From Enoplosus armatus (lineage: Eukaryota > Chordata > Actinopteri > Centrarchiformes > Enoplosidae): a stretch of DNA of 64,000 bases. Both the position numbers and the translations under genes were made by a program. Location: NCBI RefSeq assembly GCF_043641665.1, contig NC_092186.1, positions 24,181,001 through 24,245,000 of the forward strand, in the 5' to 3' direction. Below, piece by piece: positions 1-11,919 of this stretch. Within the stretch, counting starts at the first letter, position 1; each line of letters begins with the position of its first letter. The notes beneath the pieces were generated by a model. It worked only from the letters and a program-made list of their open reading frames with translations, made no database searches and was not told the origin of the DNA.

Positions 1-91
1 CAACTATGCAGCTACAAGAGGAGCAGAGGAGCCTTATTTGTGTGTGCATGCATGCTTAATGGTGTGTATGTGCATGGCACTGCACAGATGG

Positions 92-452
92 CTTTCTGCC
101 AGAAAGCATATGGTTGAAGTTGTGAAAGAGTTTGGTTAGGTAGTAGTTCAACATTGACTTTTTATTTTAACCCAAGTCATGATCTTTTCCTAAACCTAAC
201 CAAGTAGTTTTTTTTGTCTAAACCAAACCAAACTGCAACTGCAAACTTAAAATAATAAAAAATAATAAGAACTGAGTCTAAAAATAATAAGGCACAATTG
301 TCATAATTGACCTCACAAAGGAATTGAATCTTAATCTCCTGGATGAGAGTCCTCTGCTTGACCCATTTCTCCACCACGACCTTCTCCCTTCATAGACTTT
401 GTTGCTTTTTATGCTACGTCACCTGGCCGCTTAAGCACTTTCTGGCAGAAAG
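92..452. repeat. Interspersed-repeat candidate bounded by inverted 15-mers
   Basis: CTTTCTGCCAGAAAG at 92-106 and its exact reverse complement at 438-452 bracket about 360 bp containing direct CCTAAACCTAACCAAG-like and A-rich blocks. Each 15-mer is itself nearly palindromic. The same structure is in the duplicate at about 58783-59144. No transposase is present. A MITE-like non-autonomous element is the simplest reading; no family can be named and no target-site duplication was identified. Confidence 0.4.
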
Positions 453-961
453 GCTTCCTTAAGGCTTTCTGGCAGGAAACTGCAAGGGCAAACTTCTCCC
501 ATGTACACAGAAAACAAGGGCGAGTGAGAGCAAAATGACATGCAACAAAAGGTCAGCGGCCGGAGGCAAACCGGTTTAGCAAATCCATTTGTGGTCAGTT
601 TCTCTCTACTGAGGTGGAACAGTATAAATTATGCATCACTGACGCATACACATAAACACTGGACTGATTGATTCACCATTTAAAAAAAAAAAGGCAGAGA
701 GAAAAAGAAAATCTTATTCACGTTGCATCCTAGAAATTTGGGGACATAACCATGTTGTTGAGTAATTTTGTTTCCTGTATGCGGGATTGTATTGTGTGGA
801 AGTTTTTATTTGATAGCTTAAAGTTGTGTTTTATAGTATACTAGAATCACTAACTATCTTTAATGATACACAGCAGAGTGCAGCACATCACTATTGGTCA
901 TAGCAATCTAAAGTCGTTATTTTCAATGCCATCAGTTTGAAGTGCAGGTGTGTGAGGTTTC

Positions 962-985
962 TGTGTGTGTGTGTGTGTGTGTGTG
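962..985. repeat. (GT)n microsatellite beside a splice donor
   Basis: An uninterrupted GT run of about 12 units lies a few bases intronic of the HECT exon 990-1073 donor on the minus strand. The duplicate locus near 59651-59713 has a run more than twice as long, so it distinguishes the two gene copies. Confidence 0.9.
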
Positions 986-989
986 CTAC

Positions 990-3900
990 CTGTTGCAGTC
1001 GGATCTGTGCTTCAGCATCAACAATGTCACTCCAGCTGAAGTCCTCCAGAGACGAATTCTGGCCACACATCAACTGTGACCATAAAATACAATGATGAAA
1101 TGTGCAAATACACAGCTGTTTGGCAAAATATACAATACAAAAAAATATATTTTATTGTCCACTTTGAGGCAGTGCAACAAGTTTAAACACTACATTGACA
1201 TATTATCTCCATGTAAAGTATATATACTGTAGAGACACACAACCTGGTAGAGTGCAGGGTGTAGGCAACGAGGTCCAGGCCCTCCCTGAGCCAGAGACCA
1301 GCCAATCAGAACGCCTGCTTCGTAATACTTCCTGTCGTCGAGAGCTGTGAGGTCGTAAGTCAAGAACAGACGCCCCGGAGGACCCTCAAACACAGAACTT
1401 TGCTGCAGCTCCAGCAAAGTCAATCTGTGTGAAGAAGAAGAAATTAAACGATTCACATGTTCTTCACAAAGATGACGCTTTAATGAGCTGGTGTAAAGTA
1501 CTATTATAAAGATTAAATCCTCTCCAAAACAACATATCAGTACTGAAACGATTTGTCGATTGATCAATTCGTCAATCAACAGAAGATTATTTGCCATTAT
1601 TTTATCATTTATCAAACACATATGCTGAACATTTCCTGCTGCGGTCCTTTGCAAGTAATATTCTGGGTTTTGGGTTTTGGACATTTGAATACGTCACCTT
1701 GGCCTCTGATGGGCACTTTACACAATTTCTGGGCATCTTATTTTATTCTAAATTGTATTTTTTGTGATGATAACCATTTTGCAAGCCGTTTCTCCCTCAA
1801 ATGATATAAATGTCAGTTTGAAACACATTTATTCATGTTCGATCTCAAGCTAGAAACTAATCAAGCTAAGATATTGTTCTGTTTTTATTACACTAAAACT
1901 GCATTCAGTCTTAAAGCCTACAGACCAAACCTCCAAAAATGTGGCCTTAAACAACATAAACATAAACAAAAATGCAGCAGGAGTGTAGAAAACCTGAGAA
2001 TATTGACAGCTGTTTGTATTTTACAGTCAAGGTAAAACGGGAGGTAAATAATCCTAACCTGAAGAACTCCCTGAGAGGTCCCTCGTGGCCGTCAGTCTGC
2101 TCTCCCCTGAAGGAGATGATGGGTGTCATCCTGAAACAGAAGCCCGGCCTCCTCACCACCTTCAGAGCGCCGTGGAGCAGGTCTCTCCTCCTCACCTGGA
2201 TGTGGGTTTGTGCCTCTCGATCCATGTTCTCCTGTCTGAACAATCTCAGGACAGAGTCCAGGTCCGGTTTGAACTGCGCACCACAGAGACGGGTTTGACA
2301 GTTTCGACAGGGAAATTCTGCCCTCTAACAATCATAGAATTTCTTGGACTGATCAAATACTGTTAAGATTTAGTCAAAAAGTTGTTGTATTCATACTTTT
2401 TCTGCGGTGAGTGAAATAAAACTCACCTCCTCTGTGGCACGGCCAACAGGATGCTGGGTCTGTCTCCCCAGCTCTTCATCCGGGCAGCTCTCTGTGCTGG
2501 CCTCCAAACAAAAGTCCTTCCTTACAAGAGACAACACACACACTTCAGACACATTCAGGTAATTCAGTGACATGGTTCACCTTGTATCATTTTTAAATGT
2601 TTCTTTGCAGGAACAGCTGATGCTTTCTTACCTGTTCACCACAGCTGTCTCGCTTGCTGACCTTTCAGATTCCGCCTGTTGAGAGAAGTATATCAACTTT
2701 TGGGGGTAACATGACAATGGTGACATCAAATTGCTCTTTTAGGAATCATAATTGCTGAAAGACCTCCGCAAACACGGCAACAACGAAGTCAAGCTTAAAA
2801 GAGAAGCGCGGAGCACCTGTGGTTTACCTGTGGGTAGTCCTGGTGGCTGAGGATGTACAAAGCACCAAGTCCAGAGATCCTGAACACCTGCTCACCAGTC
2901 CAGCCCTGTGCAGGGGTGTCTGGGACAAACAGCACCCTGGACCCCTGTACACACTGGAAACCACACTTGCTGTCAGATATAAATATACCAAAATGTGGAA
3001 GACTTGGAAGGACACTTTTCCACCAGATTCACTTTCAGCTTTGATTTACTTTGTGGCAAACTAAACTTAATCCTGAATTTAATCTTAATTTGTAGCCCAA
3101 GTCTTAATTCTTAGACCTCCAAAGAACCAGTAAAATATTCACATCCTAAAGTCAAACTAGCTCTCACAGGGGTAGAAATAACACGCACCTGCAGATATGT
3201 GAAGGAGAACCTTTGTCCCCCCCGCTTTACAAACCGAGCCCGGAAGAGCGCCGCCAGCCGACTCTCCATGTGATTGGCCGACCAGCCACAATCAAAGGTG
3301 ATGCGAGCAGTCATTCCCATGGCTGCTAGAGCTGCTCGTTCTTTGCCTCGTGGAACAATGTGTCTGGACAGGACAGGGAGGAACATTTACTTCACTGACA
3401 TCTTTTTATATGATAATCGAATTCCTAAACATATCAGCAATTTAGAATCGTGTGTGTCACTAGAGACCATTAAATTGCGTGAATATATTGCTGTAATCAG
3501 TACTTTTGAAAGAAGGCATAAGCTGCTTAAGTGAGCGTGAATGTGTTTAGCAAATTTGAATTTTGCTATTTGACATCTCTGTGGGCTAAATTGAAATTTC
3601 GGCCGAATAGCTCTAGAAAAATGGAGAGGGTTGATCCTCTGAGGAGCATGAACATGCTCAGTAAATTTCATGGCATTCTGACCATTAGATGTTGATTTTT
3701 GATGTGGCAAGAGTGGAACATTTGTACTAATTGTGGCACTATAGAGGAAAGGTCCAGGAGTCGTTAAGATCTATCCTCTCACGACTATGAATTTCCAAAT
3801 TTCAAGAAAACCTGGCTTTTAGTTTCGCCTACAGAGAGACTACAGAGAGTTCTGACTCATGGTGGTGCTGGAGAAAGGGTTAAAGGGGTCACAAAATATT

Positions 3901-4214
3901 ACAAATCATCAAATAGAGACCATGAATATCCACACCAAAATTCATACCAATATAGTTAAAATAGTTTTCTGTGGAAACGTTTTCACAGACTAGTCCCAAC
4001 AAGCAATAACAACCCACTTATTCCTCACTAAGTTTATAAAAGCTTATAAAAGACAGATGGACGGGACAGATGATCTTACCTCTCCAGCTGTGCCAGGTAT
4101 TGTCCTCTGGGTAGACAGACCACATCTTTGACCACCAGCCCTGTCTTCTGTGGAGTCAGTCTCTTCCATTTGAGACGACTAACTTTGTTTGGGGACAGCT
4201 GAAGCACCCAGTAC

Positions 4215-4261
<47 letters not shown>

Positions 4262-6437
4262 GATGAAGTAAATAAAGACAAGTAGATTAGACATATTGAT
4301 AAATCACATTAACTACGCCCTCACACAGTTTCTCATATTGCACAAGAATCCTAACTTAGCTGCAAACATAGCAGGAAATACCTGGTTCTAGCATGGATCA
4401 AAAGATAACATTACCACTGAAATGATTAGATGATTAATTAGTAGATCAACAGACACATTTAAATATTTAATTACTTCGATTGCTGTAAATAATTCAATTT
4501 AAAAGAAAATCCCAAAAATGTGAATAGTAGGTCCCAGCTTCTTTGAAAGCTATGAGCTTGTCTCTCTCCCAAATTATTAGAAAATGAATCACTTTGGGTT
4601 CAAACTGAGGCTCAGATAAAATAATGACATTTTGTACACTAAAAATGGCAAATGATCTCACTTATATAGCGCTTTTCACGGTTCCCAACGTAGGGTTCAG
4701 TGTCTTGCTCAAGGACACTTCGACATGACGGGGGCAGCCAGGGATCGAACCCCCAACCGGCTCTAACCAGCTTTACCTTTCATTCTGACCACTGCGCCAC
4801 CATGCCCCCCACTAAACGAGTAATCGATTAAAAGATAAATCAATAAAACAGACAACGTAACTTTAAGAAAAAAGGAACAAACAAAAAACACTGTTTTTGG
4901 ATTCAGTCTCACTTTATGTGCTCAGTATTAGTGCACGACAAAGACTCTGGTTTGACCAATACACTAAACCTGTTAAAATTACATTTCCAATTATATTATA
5001 TTATCGAGATGCAAAGAGGCTCATTGGTTCCGGCGACCATCTTTCAACCAGATAAAATGGTTTCAGGCTGGAAACTTGCTGATCAGGAAAGAACCAAATA
5101 AAGGCGGAGGCGGCGTACCGGGGTCATGATGGAAGGATGGTCTGACTTTATCTCCACCAGCTCACTCTCAGACCGTCTGAGAGGAGGAAACACCTGCATG
5201 GAGGGAAGGAGAGCGTGAAATGGGTTATCTTGAAAAATGTCTGCATGCTGAACTGTTTTTTATTCCTAAGCTTTCCACTTCACAGTATTACAATAAGTGT
5301 GGGGGGGGTGCATTACTTACATCTTCATATTCACTCACCTCCATTTCTATCTCAATTTCCTCCATGAATCCTGGGACAGGGGCGCAGTGCTTGGCCCCTT
5401 CCTTGGCGGGAGGCTCTGTTTTGGGCTTGGCCGGTTGCCTGGGTTGAGTCTGGACTTGCGGCTCTGGTTCCTCCTCACAGTCAGGGACCAGAGGATGCTC
5501 CAGGTGTCTCTGGGTTCAAGGAAGAGGAAGATGTTTACTGTGCACGAACACAGTGAAGCTCCATATGGAGGGAGGGCGCTGCAAGAACGGCATGGTCTCT
5601 TTACATGGATGTAAACTATTTTGCATGGGACAGTCTCAGTCTTTGTCAAGTGTAATTCTGTACTAAAACATGCTATATAAGTTCTTTATGATTTAAAAAG
5701 GGCCAGTTCAACCGCATTTATGGCTAGTGACCCCATGAATAAAAAGGAATGTCTTCATGCGACACCTCGTCACGGGTTGTATGTCTACCAGGAGTGACCC
5801 CCCCCATCCGGTGTTTTTGCTGAATATGTTAGGTAACTGTTTTCTTATCGTCAATCATTCACCAAGACTTCCGCTCAAATAACAACATTCTTTCTAGATA
5901 CAACAGCCGTTCACAGACCTCATTGTAGACAGTTTTCAAGTGCACAACAAACTAAATAGTACAAACACTAGCCTTGTGTTCGAGTGGCAGCATACGTTTC
6001 TCAAAAACCTGGGCAAATACAACCAAAAGTATCTCCACGGCTAGATAAGTGAGGAAATGTGTTAATGAGACTTTCAATAGTAGCTTTAAAAGATATCGTT
6101 GCTACAGTAACACCAGCTATCTGAGTTTTCCAGTTCCTGCTGTATAGGGGGGGGGGGGGGTTACCTGCAGAACATAGCCGTTTGGATGTTACCAAGCACA
6201 AAGGCAGGAAATAGCAGTCTGAGGATCACCACAGATTTCTTTTGTCACATTCAAGCTGCCTGCCCAGCTGCCATGTTACAGAAGACAAACCTTTTCAATG
6301 CTGCGTTCTTCCTCCTCCTCCTCCTCCTCCTCCTCCCATGTTGATGTCACCACGCAGGGCTCCTCTGAAAAGAACAGCTCCATCTCAATGTTTTCTTTGA
6401 TGGCCAGCAACGCCGCCTTCCTCTCGCCCAACTTCAT
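990..6437 (-). CDS. G2E3-like HECT-domain E3 ubiquitin ligase, copy 1 (5' eleven exons)
   Basis: Exons in coding order: 6291-6437, 5339-5509, 5119-5193, 4080-4198, 3189-3363, 2828-2953, 2632-2675, 2427-2520, 2059-2273, 1244-1424, 990-1073. All have GT-AG borders and compatible phases. The start is the ATG at 6437-6435 (MKLGERKAALLAIKEN). It is followed by a poly-Glu run of ten from a GAG/GAA microsatellite, a Pro/Glu-rich linker, and a Trp/Cys-bearing domain I do not recognise (residues ~180-275). From residue ~318 the HECT N-lobe begins, with the landmarks ISFRGEQTDGHEGPLREFF, YDLTALDD and GWSLAQGGPGP, typical of G2E3-like fish HECT proteins. The catalytic C-lobe exons lie left of the window; copy 2 shows them. 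HECT ligases carry ubiquitin on a catalytic Cys before transfer to substrate. Substrate and localisation are unknown. An open frame through all eleven exons suggests a working gene. Confidence 0.85.
4217..4258. repeat. (AC)n microsatellite in HECT intron
   Basis: About 21 AC units lie shortly upstream (in gene sense) of the acceptor of exon 4080-4198. The copy-2 locus near 63038 has only about eight units, so the tract is another copy-specific length marker. Confidence 0.9.
4656..4810 (-). mobile_element. tRNA-derived SINE (left copy)
   Basis: Read on the minus strand it begins GGGGGGCATGGTGGCGCAG. It carries an A-box-like TGGCGCAGTGG (4789-4799) and a B box GGTTCGATCCC (4741-4751), then the CCTTGAGCAAGACACTGAACC segment common to a widespread teleost SINE, ending near an AGCGCTATATAAG motif. 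The internal RNA polymerase III promoter boxes support a tRNA-type head. It lies in a HECT-gene intron, in gene sense. No poly(A) tail or clear target-site duplication was seen, so it is probably an old insertion. Confidence 0.7.
6301..6336. repeat. TCC/GAG trinucleotide run encoding poly-Glu
   Basis: Eight consecutive TCC triplets (GAG on the coding minus strand) plus two TTC triplets lie inside the first coding exon of the HECT gene and give ten consecutive Glu residues. This is a coding microsatellite that could vary in length without breaking frame. Confidence 0.9.
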
Positions 6438-7630
6438 CCTCGCTGATAAAACTTAAACCGTTCAACCTCCTGTAATTCTTTGGTTTTTTTTTACTCTGCT
6501 TTGTTGTCCCACAATCTCCTTTTCACTTTTCCTTTACTCAAATCCTCTCTGTCCTTTTAGTGTTTTGTATCAGAATCCTGTCCCTGCTTGAGCCTTAGCT
6601 CTCCTCTGCCCTTTCCCTTTACTTTGCCTTAATTTGTTGTTAATCGCCTTGACCTCAGGCTTCTTGTCCCTCATGTTTTCATGCCTGATACTGCTTGCTA
6701 TTTCCTCTCTAGTCACCCCCTCAAACAGTTGAACCTCCAGATATTCCTTAGGTGATGGTGGCCTCCCAAATGTCTCAGCTGAGCTCTCATTACCTCAAGC
6801 TGACATCTATCAGAGTCTAAAGCTCTGATTGGCTCAGAGTCGTGCTCTCGGGGTGTGATTGGCTCTGTGGACTGCTCTGAAGCATGTAGGCCAGGCTATA
6901 GACTTTGCTAATGTCATTAATCAGCCCCTCTTCACGCGTCCTTTGTGGATGGTTTCATCATTAACCTGATGATTGAGTCACTTTTAATTGATCACTTAAC
7001 ACTATCCTGAGACAAATTAACTCCAGTTGCAAAATACTAGATTATAAAATGAAAACATGCAGATTATATGAATAACCCCGAACACGATCTGCTTCGGTGT
7101 CTTTTCTAGTCAAGTAAAGGAGGACATTTCTTGAACTTTGTATTCAAACAGCTCAAAACAACATACAACATTTACTAATTGCCAAATGACTTGCAGAGTT
7201 CAGCAGAGACTACGCCAGTGGCCTGCTATCTAATCACGTTTTTGCTGGGTCAAACGGAAAAGTGTTTGTTTAGAGTTGCACCTCCTTTCTCCGGTGAAAA
7301 TGGTGAATTGACAAAAGCAGTACACAGTACACAATCCATAATCAATGTCTGTCAACTGAGGCAGCGACACAAGAACCCTTTGCCTATCAGCAACTCAAAC
7401 ACTACCTATCCTTTAAGAACTCACAGTTCCATCCATGTGAAGGCATGGATGAGCGGAAGAACACTTGAATTAAAAAAGTAGTCGTAGGAAGATGCGAGTA
7501 CGAAAAGCCACAAAACATAGTTCGTTTTTTGGTGGACTGATCGCAGTCTGGATAAAATATATTTTTGATAGAATCAAAAATACTTGCTGCTTGAATGAAT
7601 TTCCGCCCTCCTGAGAAAAAGTCTCACACT

Positions 7631-7729
7631 ACAAAGGTTTTCACTCAACTTTGAATCCCTCGACAGATCAAAGTCAGCCTTTCTGTTTCTGTTTCATTCA
7701 TACTGTCAAAGTTGAGTGAAAACCTTTGT
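7631..7729. repeat. Perfect 24-bp inverted repeat (hairpin) with 51-bp loop
   Basis: Bases 7631-7654 and 7706-7729 are exact reverse complements (left arm begins ACAAAGGTTTTCACTC). RNA or single-stranded DNA from this site could form a 24-bp stem with a 51-nt loop. No mismatches are present, which suggests a recent origin or a small palindromic insertion. The right arm runs directly into an AT-rich (TATACA)-like tract. Confidence 0.85.
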
Positions 7730-7730
7730 G

Positions 7731-7836
7731 TATATATACATACATATATACATATATACACATACATATGTACACATACATACACAAATATATACATACA
7801 TACACATATATACATATATATAAACATATATATATA
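7731..7836. repeat. AT-rich TATACA/CATACATA simple repeat
   Basis: About 105 bp of degenerate TA-CA repeats abut the right arm of the inverted repeat. Open frames here (Tyr/Ile/His-rich) are compositional artefacts. Confidence 0.85.
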
Positions 7837-8206
7837 CGCTATTTTTTTTAATGAGGTCACTTTACCTTTATTAGTTCAGCTTTGTTCTCTTTGTTCTTAG
7901 CTGTTATGCCAATTCCTTGTCTGTGTTCACATAATAATGCCATTCTGATGTGACAGCTGTGAGATTATCACACACTACAGTGAGCTACTAGTATTCATTT
8001 AGTGTGAAGTGGAGAACAAAACAACTCTAAAGCTTTCTGTTTATTGTTTTTTCATTTTTTAACAGACCTCTGCATACATTGAATCAAAAAACGTTGAGGA
8101 CAGAAATCTGGTGATGGACCCCACAGCTCTAAAGTGCTTTACACTGCCTTCCTGCACACTGTAATAAATAAAAACTAAATGAATGCAGTAGCGAAACATT
8201 AAAGTT

Positions 8207-8212
8207 TTTATT
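8207..8212 (-). terminator. Candidate HPS3 poly(A) signal
   Basis: TTTATT on the plus strand is AATAAA in HPS3 sense, about 730 bases past the HPS3 stop codon. It is the clearest hexamer seen in the downstream flank. Assignment rests on position only. Confidence 0.4.
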
Positions 8213-8941
8213 CCCCCACATACACTGTGGACCACATATAGAAATGTGTCTCTGCAGCTCTGACAGTGGGAGATAGAAACATATTTTAAAATGTTTCATT
8301 GTAAAATTTCATCACATTACGAATGACAAACACAACTCAGAAATGCAAAGCAACCACAAACTTCAAATCCAGTAAAAAAAAAAAACAATTTAAAGTTAAA
8401 GTTATAGGCTGGACTGATTAGTTCCCATGGAATCTAAAACCATTTTTGATTCATGACCTGCTTGATATACTGTAGTCTGTTCTAGTGTGTCCTGCATATT
8501 TTATTCATTACTAAGTCAGCTGAGAAAAACAGAGGACACATCAACAGAGTGACATGCAGAACCTGCATGATGGTTTCAACTCTCTACTCATTTTCATTTC
8601 AAAGAACCAAACCAGCTGGATGAGAATAAACAGGATTGTTTCAGCCTGATAACAGAATGTTAGCCTGAATTAGTTAAGCCACATTTGAAGAACGGGGGCC
8701 TGTACCAAACAAAGTCCGGGTCATAGCATGGAGATTATGTTTTGAGTGTTCCCAGGTTGAATCATCCCCAAACACCATTGTTGAGTAAAACCACAGAGAC
8801 GCCCAACTGCTCCGGTGCTGAAGTTCAAGTGGAAACAGTAGACTGCAGTTGTTCTAAGACAGATTGCCACATTTGTCTTCATCTATTCAAGTATATATAT
8901 ATATATGTATATTTATATGTTTGTGTGTGTGCGTGTGTGTG

Positions 8942-11879
8942 TCAGGCCAGCAGGTGTCTCTGGGTACATGTCAACAGGTGAGGCAGGAAGTACGAGGCGG
9001 TGCCGTCGTCGGGTATCAGCTCCAGGAACTCTGCGGGGCTCGTCTCCATGGCAACCACAACGAGCGTCTCTGTTGGCATAGAAACCAGCAACATTAAACC
9101 CAGACATCCAAACAATCAACCTCAGTGATTGACATTTCTACTTTTATTCTATTCTTAATAGAAAATGACAGGGGGTCAGAAAAGCTACACCGACTTCAGG
9201 ATTTAAAAAATACTCACTATCACTACTATCTTAACAATTTTAACAATTAACATTGTACTTTATCTATGTCTTATTGCTAATGCTGCTCTGCATGGCTAAT
9301 TTGTGCAAAATATGGTTATTAAAAAGGGCACAATTGAGCATTGCTCTCCCGTAACATTGTTGGACTCACAATGGAAAAAAGTAAATATCATTTCCTAATA
9401 AATAATTGATGCCGCAGTCTTTTTTATTCCATGCATTTGTCTTCCTTGTCAAAACCTGGCGCCTATATTACCCACAATGCAACTTGACTGGATTCACTCG
9501 ACTGTGCAAGCCTGTAAACAGAGTTGCAGTATTGCTCATTTGTGCTCTGTTGCTTTGCATTTCTACATATAATGAATATATTATTATATATCATATTACG
9601 ATATCGTTTGAATTGATCATATTCAACTAATCAGTTTTATTTTTTTGTAAATACAATACAAATACAATGAATACCATCACGAAGGTCTAAATGTTGTTTC
9701 AAACCCTCTCTGTACTACTGTGAGCAGTTCACTTATTCCCACCATGTGTACATTTGTTACACCCCGAGGTTGTTAAAATACAGAGGATACAGTGTCCTCA
9801 GTGCTAACAATGTCCAGATTGTTGTCAAACCTGCTCGAGATTTTCGTCTGCAGTCAAAGGAGCCAAATCGTCACTCTGGCCAACGCCAGACAGAACTACG
9901 TCAAGTGGTCATCTGGCCTCAAAAGAAAGTACTGGGATACTTTTGACAGACAAAGCTTCTACCTTTGAGGGCAGCCAATAGGATGCTGTTATCCGCGGCA
10001 GCTCTCGTCCTGTTACAAAGCTCTGGGAGCAGCTTCTGCCACCACAACGCCTACAGAGATTAGACAAGACAGACGGGGTGATAATCACTGGGTGTAAACA
10101 AAATATTCTAAAAATACAGACATGCTACAGAGAGAGAGAGAGAGCCGAGTGAAAAGGTTCACTCCACAGTTCAGGCTACTGCTCAGCACACACCATATTT
10201 CTGTCTTGTAACTGGTGGTTGGCGTAGGCTATGATGGCCTGAGGACATCGGTCCAACAGCTTTTCAATGCTGCTTTCATACTGCCCCCTTCTGGTAGCAC
10301 AGAGGAGGTGCAGGCTGAAGCCCCATAAGGTTTCCTCTGACAGGCGCTCCATCAGAGGCACGACGGAGCACACAGACAGGGACGGACCACACAGGAGGGA
10401 CTGGAGACAGAGAGTCATGAAAAAGTCACGAAAGAGAGACAATGTAACTTTGAGGAGATGAAATAACACAATCTTTGTCTTACAATTAGAAAAGATGAAT
10501 ATAAGCAAAAAAACAACAACAAAAAAAAACGCTGTCACAGCCTCACCTGGTCTGGTATGACCAGTAGTTTATGGTGGCTAATGTTAGCTAATGTTATCCA
10601 ACTCTGGATAGATTTTGCTGTGTAACTGTAATTACTGAGTCAGTTCGCTAACCTTTTAACTCTATTTGTGCTACAGTTCAGGTCTAAAGCCACGGTTTTA
10701 GAAAAACTGAGGTGCTGTGTCCAAGTAGCCCCACGATCTCAGATTTCCAATTAATTTGTTTGGGTTTTTTTTATGTGTGATTCTTTTAACTATTCTATCA
10801 TTTATTTTGTAGGATTTTTCATTCATTTAAAAACAGCTGTACGTCCCTGCATTCCTCCACCGATGGTCTAAAAGTTGTGTTCTAAGAGTTTCGTCTACTC
10901 TCGTACTACTCTACTTCTATTTATGCAAACAATTTAAAATGTACTTCATGCCCTACATAAAGTTTTAGGAATTACCATTATGCTGTAATTGCCACTTGTG
11001 TCCACAGAGGTCGCTGTTCTGCGAGAAAGTTACAGAGATTTGCTCGAAAGCTACATTTGGGTTAGGGTCTTTCCTCACAGGCCTCACAGTCATACCAACA
11101 GCTCTCAGTGCCACTCATCCTAGGTTCAAATCTCCATAAATGTATTATTTTATATACATACACATTGAAGTTGTGCTTCTTTTGTACATATTTATAGCTG
11201 TATTCTTCCCTACAGCTAAATGTGGCTCTATTGTTGTGATGTAAGTGTTGTATATATGTGTGTGCAAGTGCTCAAAGGAGTGCATTTAATCATTCAATCA
11301 GTTCCTTTTTAAGTTTATAACAGCTGATAACACCTGGAAGGCAGATGGTCTTTTAATTAAGGTCACTTGATTCTAGATACTTACTGACTTATTTTGTTCA
11401 TAGACAAATTACCTGCAGTTTGTGTAGCGCCTCCTGGTGTTGGAAGCTGGTAGTGTGAGCTGGATTGAGAACAGTGAGCCACGGGTGCAGACCACCGTAA
11501 TGGGAGCACGAATTGATCTGAAACACACCCAAACAAACACGAGACACCATGATTGAGCCGGTCAAATATCACAAAGTCCAACAGAGTCCGACAGAAAATA
11601 AAAGATGGCATTTGAATTGAACATCTCTCTACCAAACAAAGAGAGCAGCGGTGTCAGTTTCAGCCACTGTACCAGATCGTCGGCGCTCTTCAGCGACCTG
11701 CGTCTTGAAGGTGTGTGTGGAGGGTTGGGGTGTGTATCCCAGTTTGCGTTTGTCAGTCGGTCAATGTAAACTGAAGCCAGTCGGAACAGAAGTTCCTGGA
11801 TGACAGCTTCCTGTGAGGAGGCCATGAGCATCGCCTCCCAGAAATCCACCTGTAAGCAATTCTCACAGCCCAGCTCCTA

Positions 11880-11919
<40 letters not shown>

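Larger units (their letters stand above)
1..5204. repeat. Left copy of a large (~58.8 kb offset) segmental duplication
   Basis: Bases 1 to about 5204 recur almost base for base at 58595-64000. The offset drifts from 58,594 at the start to 58,838 near 3.2 kb and 58,796 near 5 kb because of small indels. The duplicated stretch holds HECT-gene exons and introns, a SINE and microsatellites. Copy-specific differences are mostly non-coding: this copy lacks ~60 bp near position 90 and ~100 bp near 1136, and has 17 bp near 3587 that the other copy lacks. Microsatellite lengths also differ. Both copies run off the window, so the true unit ends are not seen. Either a recent tandem duplication or two haplotypes placed in series would look like this. 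Confidence 0.95.
6438..8206. other. Intergenic interval between HECT gene 5' end and HPS3 3' end
   Basis: The HECT gene (start 6437) and HPS3 (stop 8942) lie head to tail on the minus strand. This interval should contain the HECT 5'UTR and promoter. I see no convincing TATA box or CpG-rich island. The base composition is AT-rich, with a perfect 24-bp inverted repeat (7631-7729) and a TATACA-type repeat (about 7731-7836) as the only distinct structures. A 100-codon plus-strand open frame at 7179-7481 has no recognisable domain and is not called as a gene. Confidence 0.6.

Noticed and set aside
1530..1790. Possible dispersed repeat in a HECT intron (TTTGTCGATT...TCAATCAACAG), with a similar stretch near 4410-4660
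   Set aside because: It resembles common fish intronic repeats, but I could not define ends or family well enough to annotate it.
2085..2366. Plus-strand frames over HECT exons (and their copies near 60917-61198)
   Set aside because: They are antisense shadows of minus-strand HECT exons with clear HECT-family protein sequence.
7179..7481. 100-codon plus-strand open frame between the HECT gene and HPS3
   Set aside because: No domain, no splice-supported extension and ordinary length for chance.
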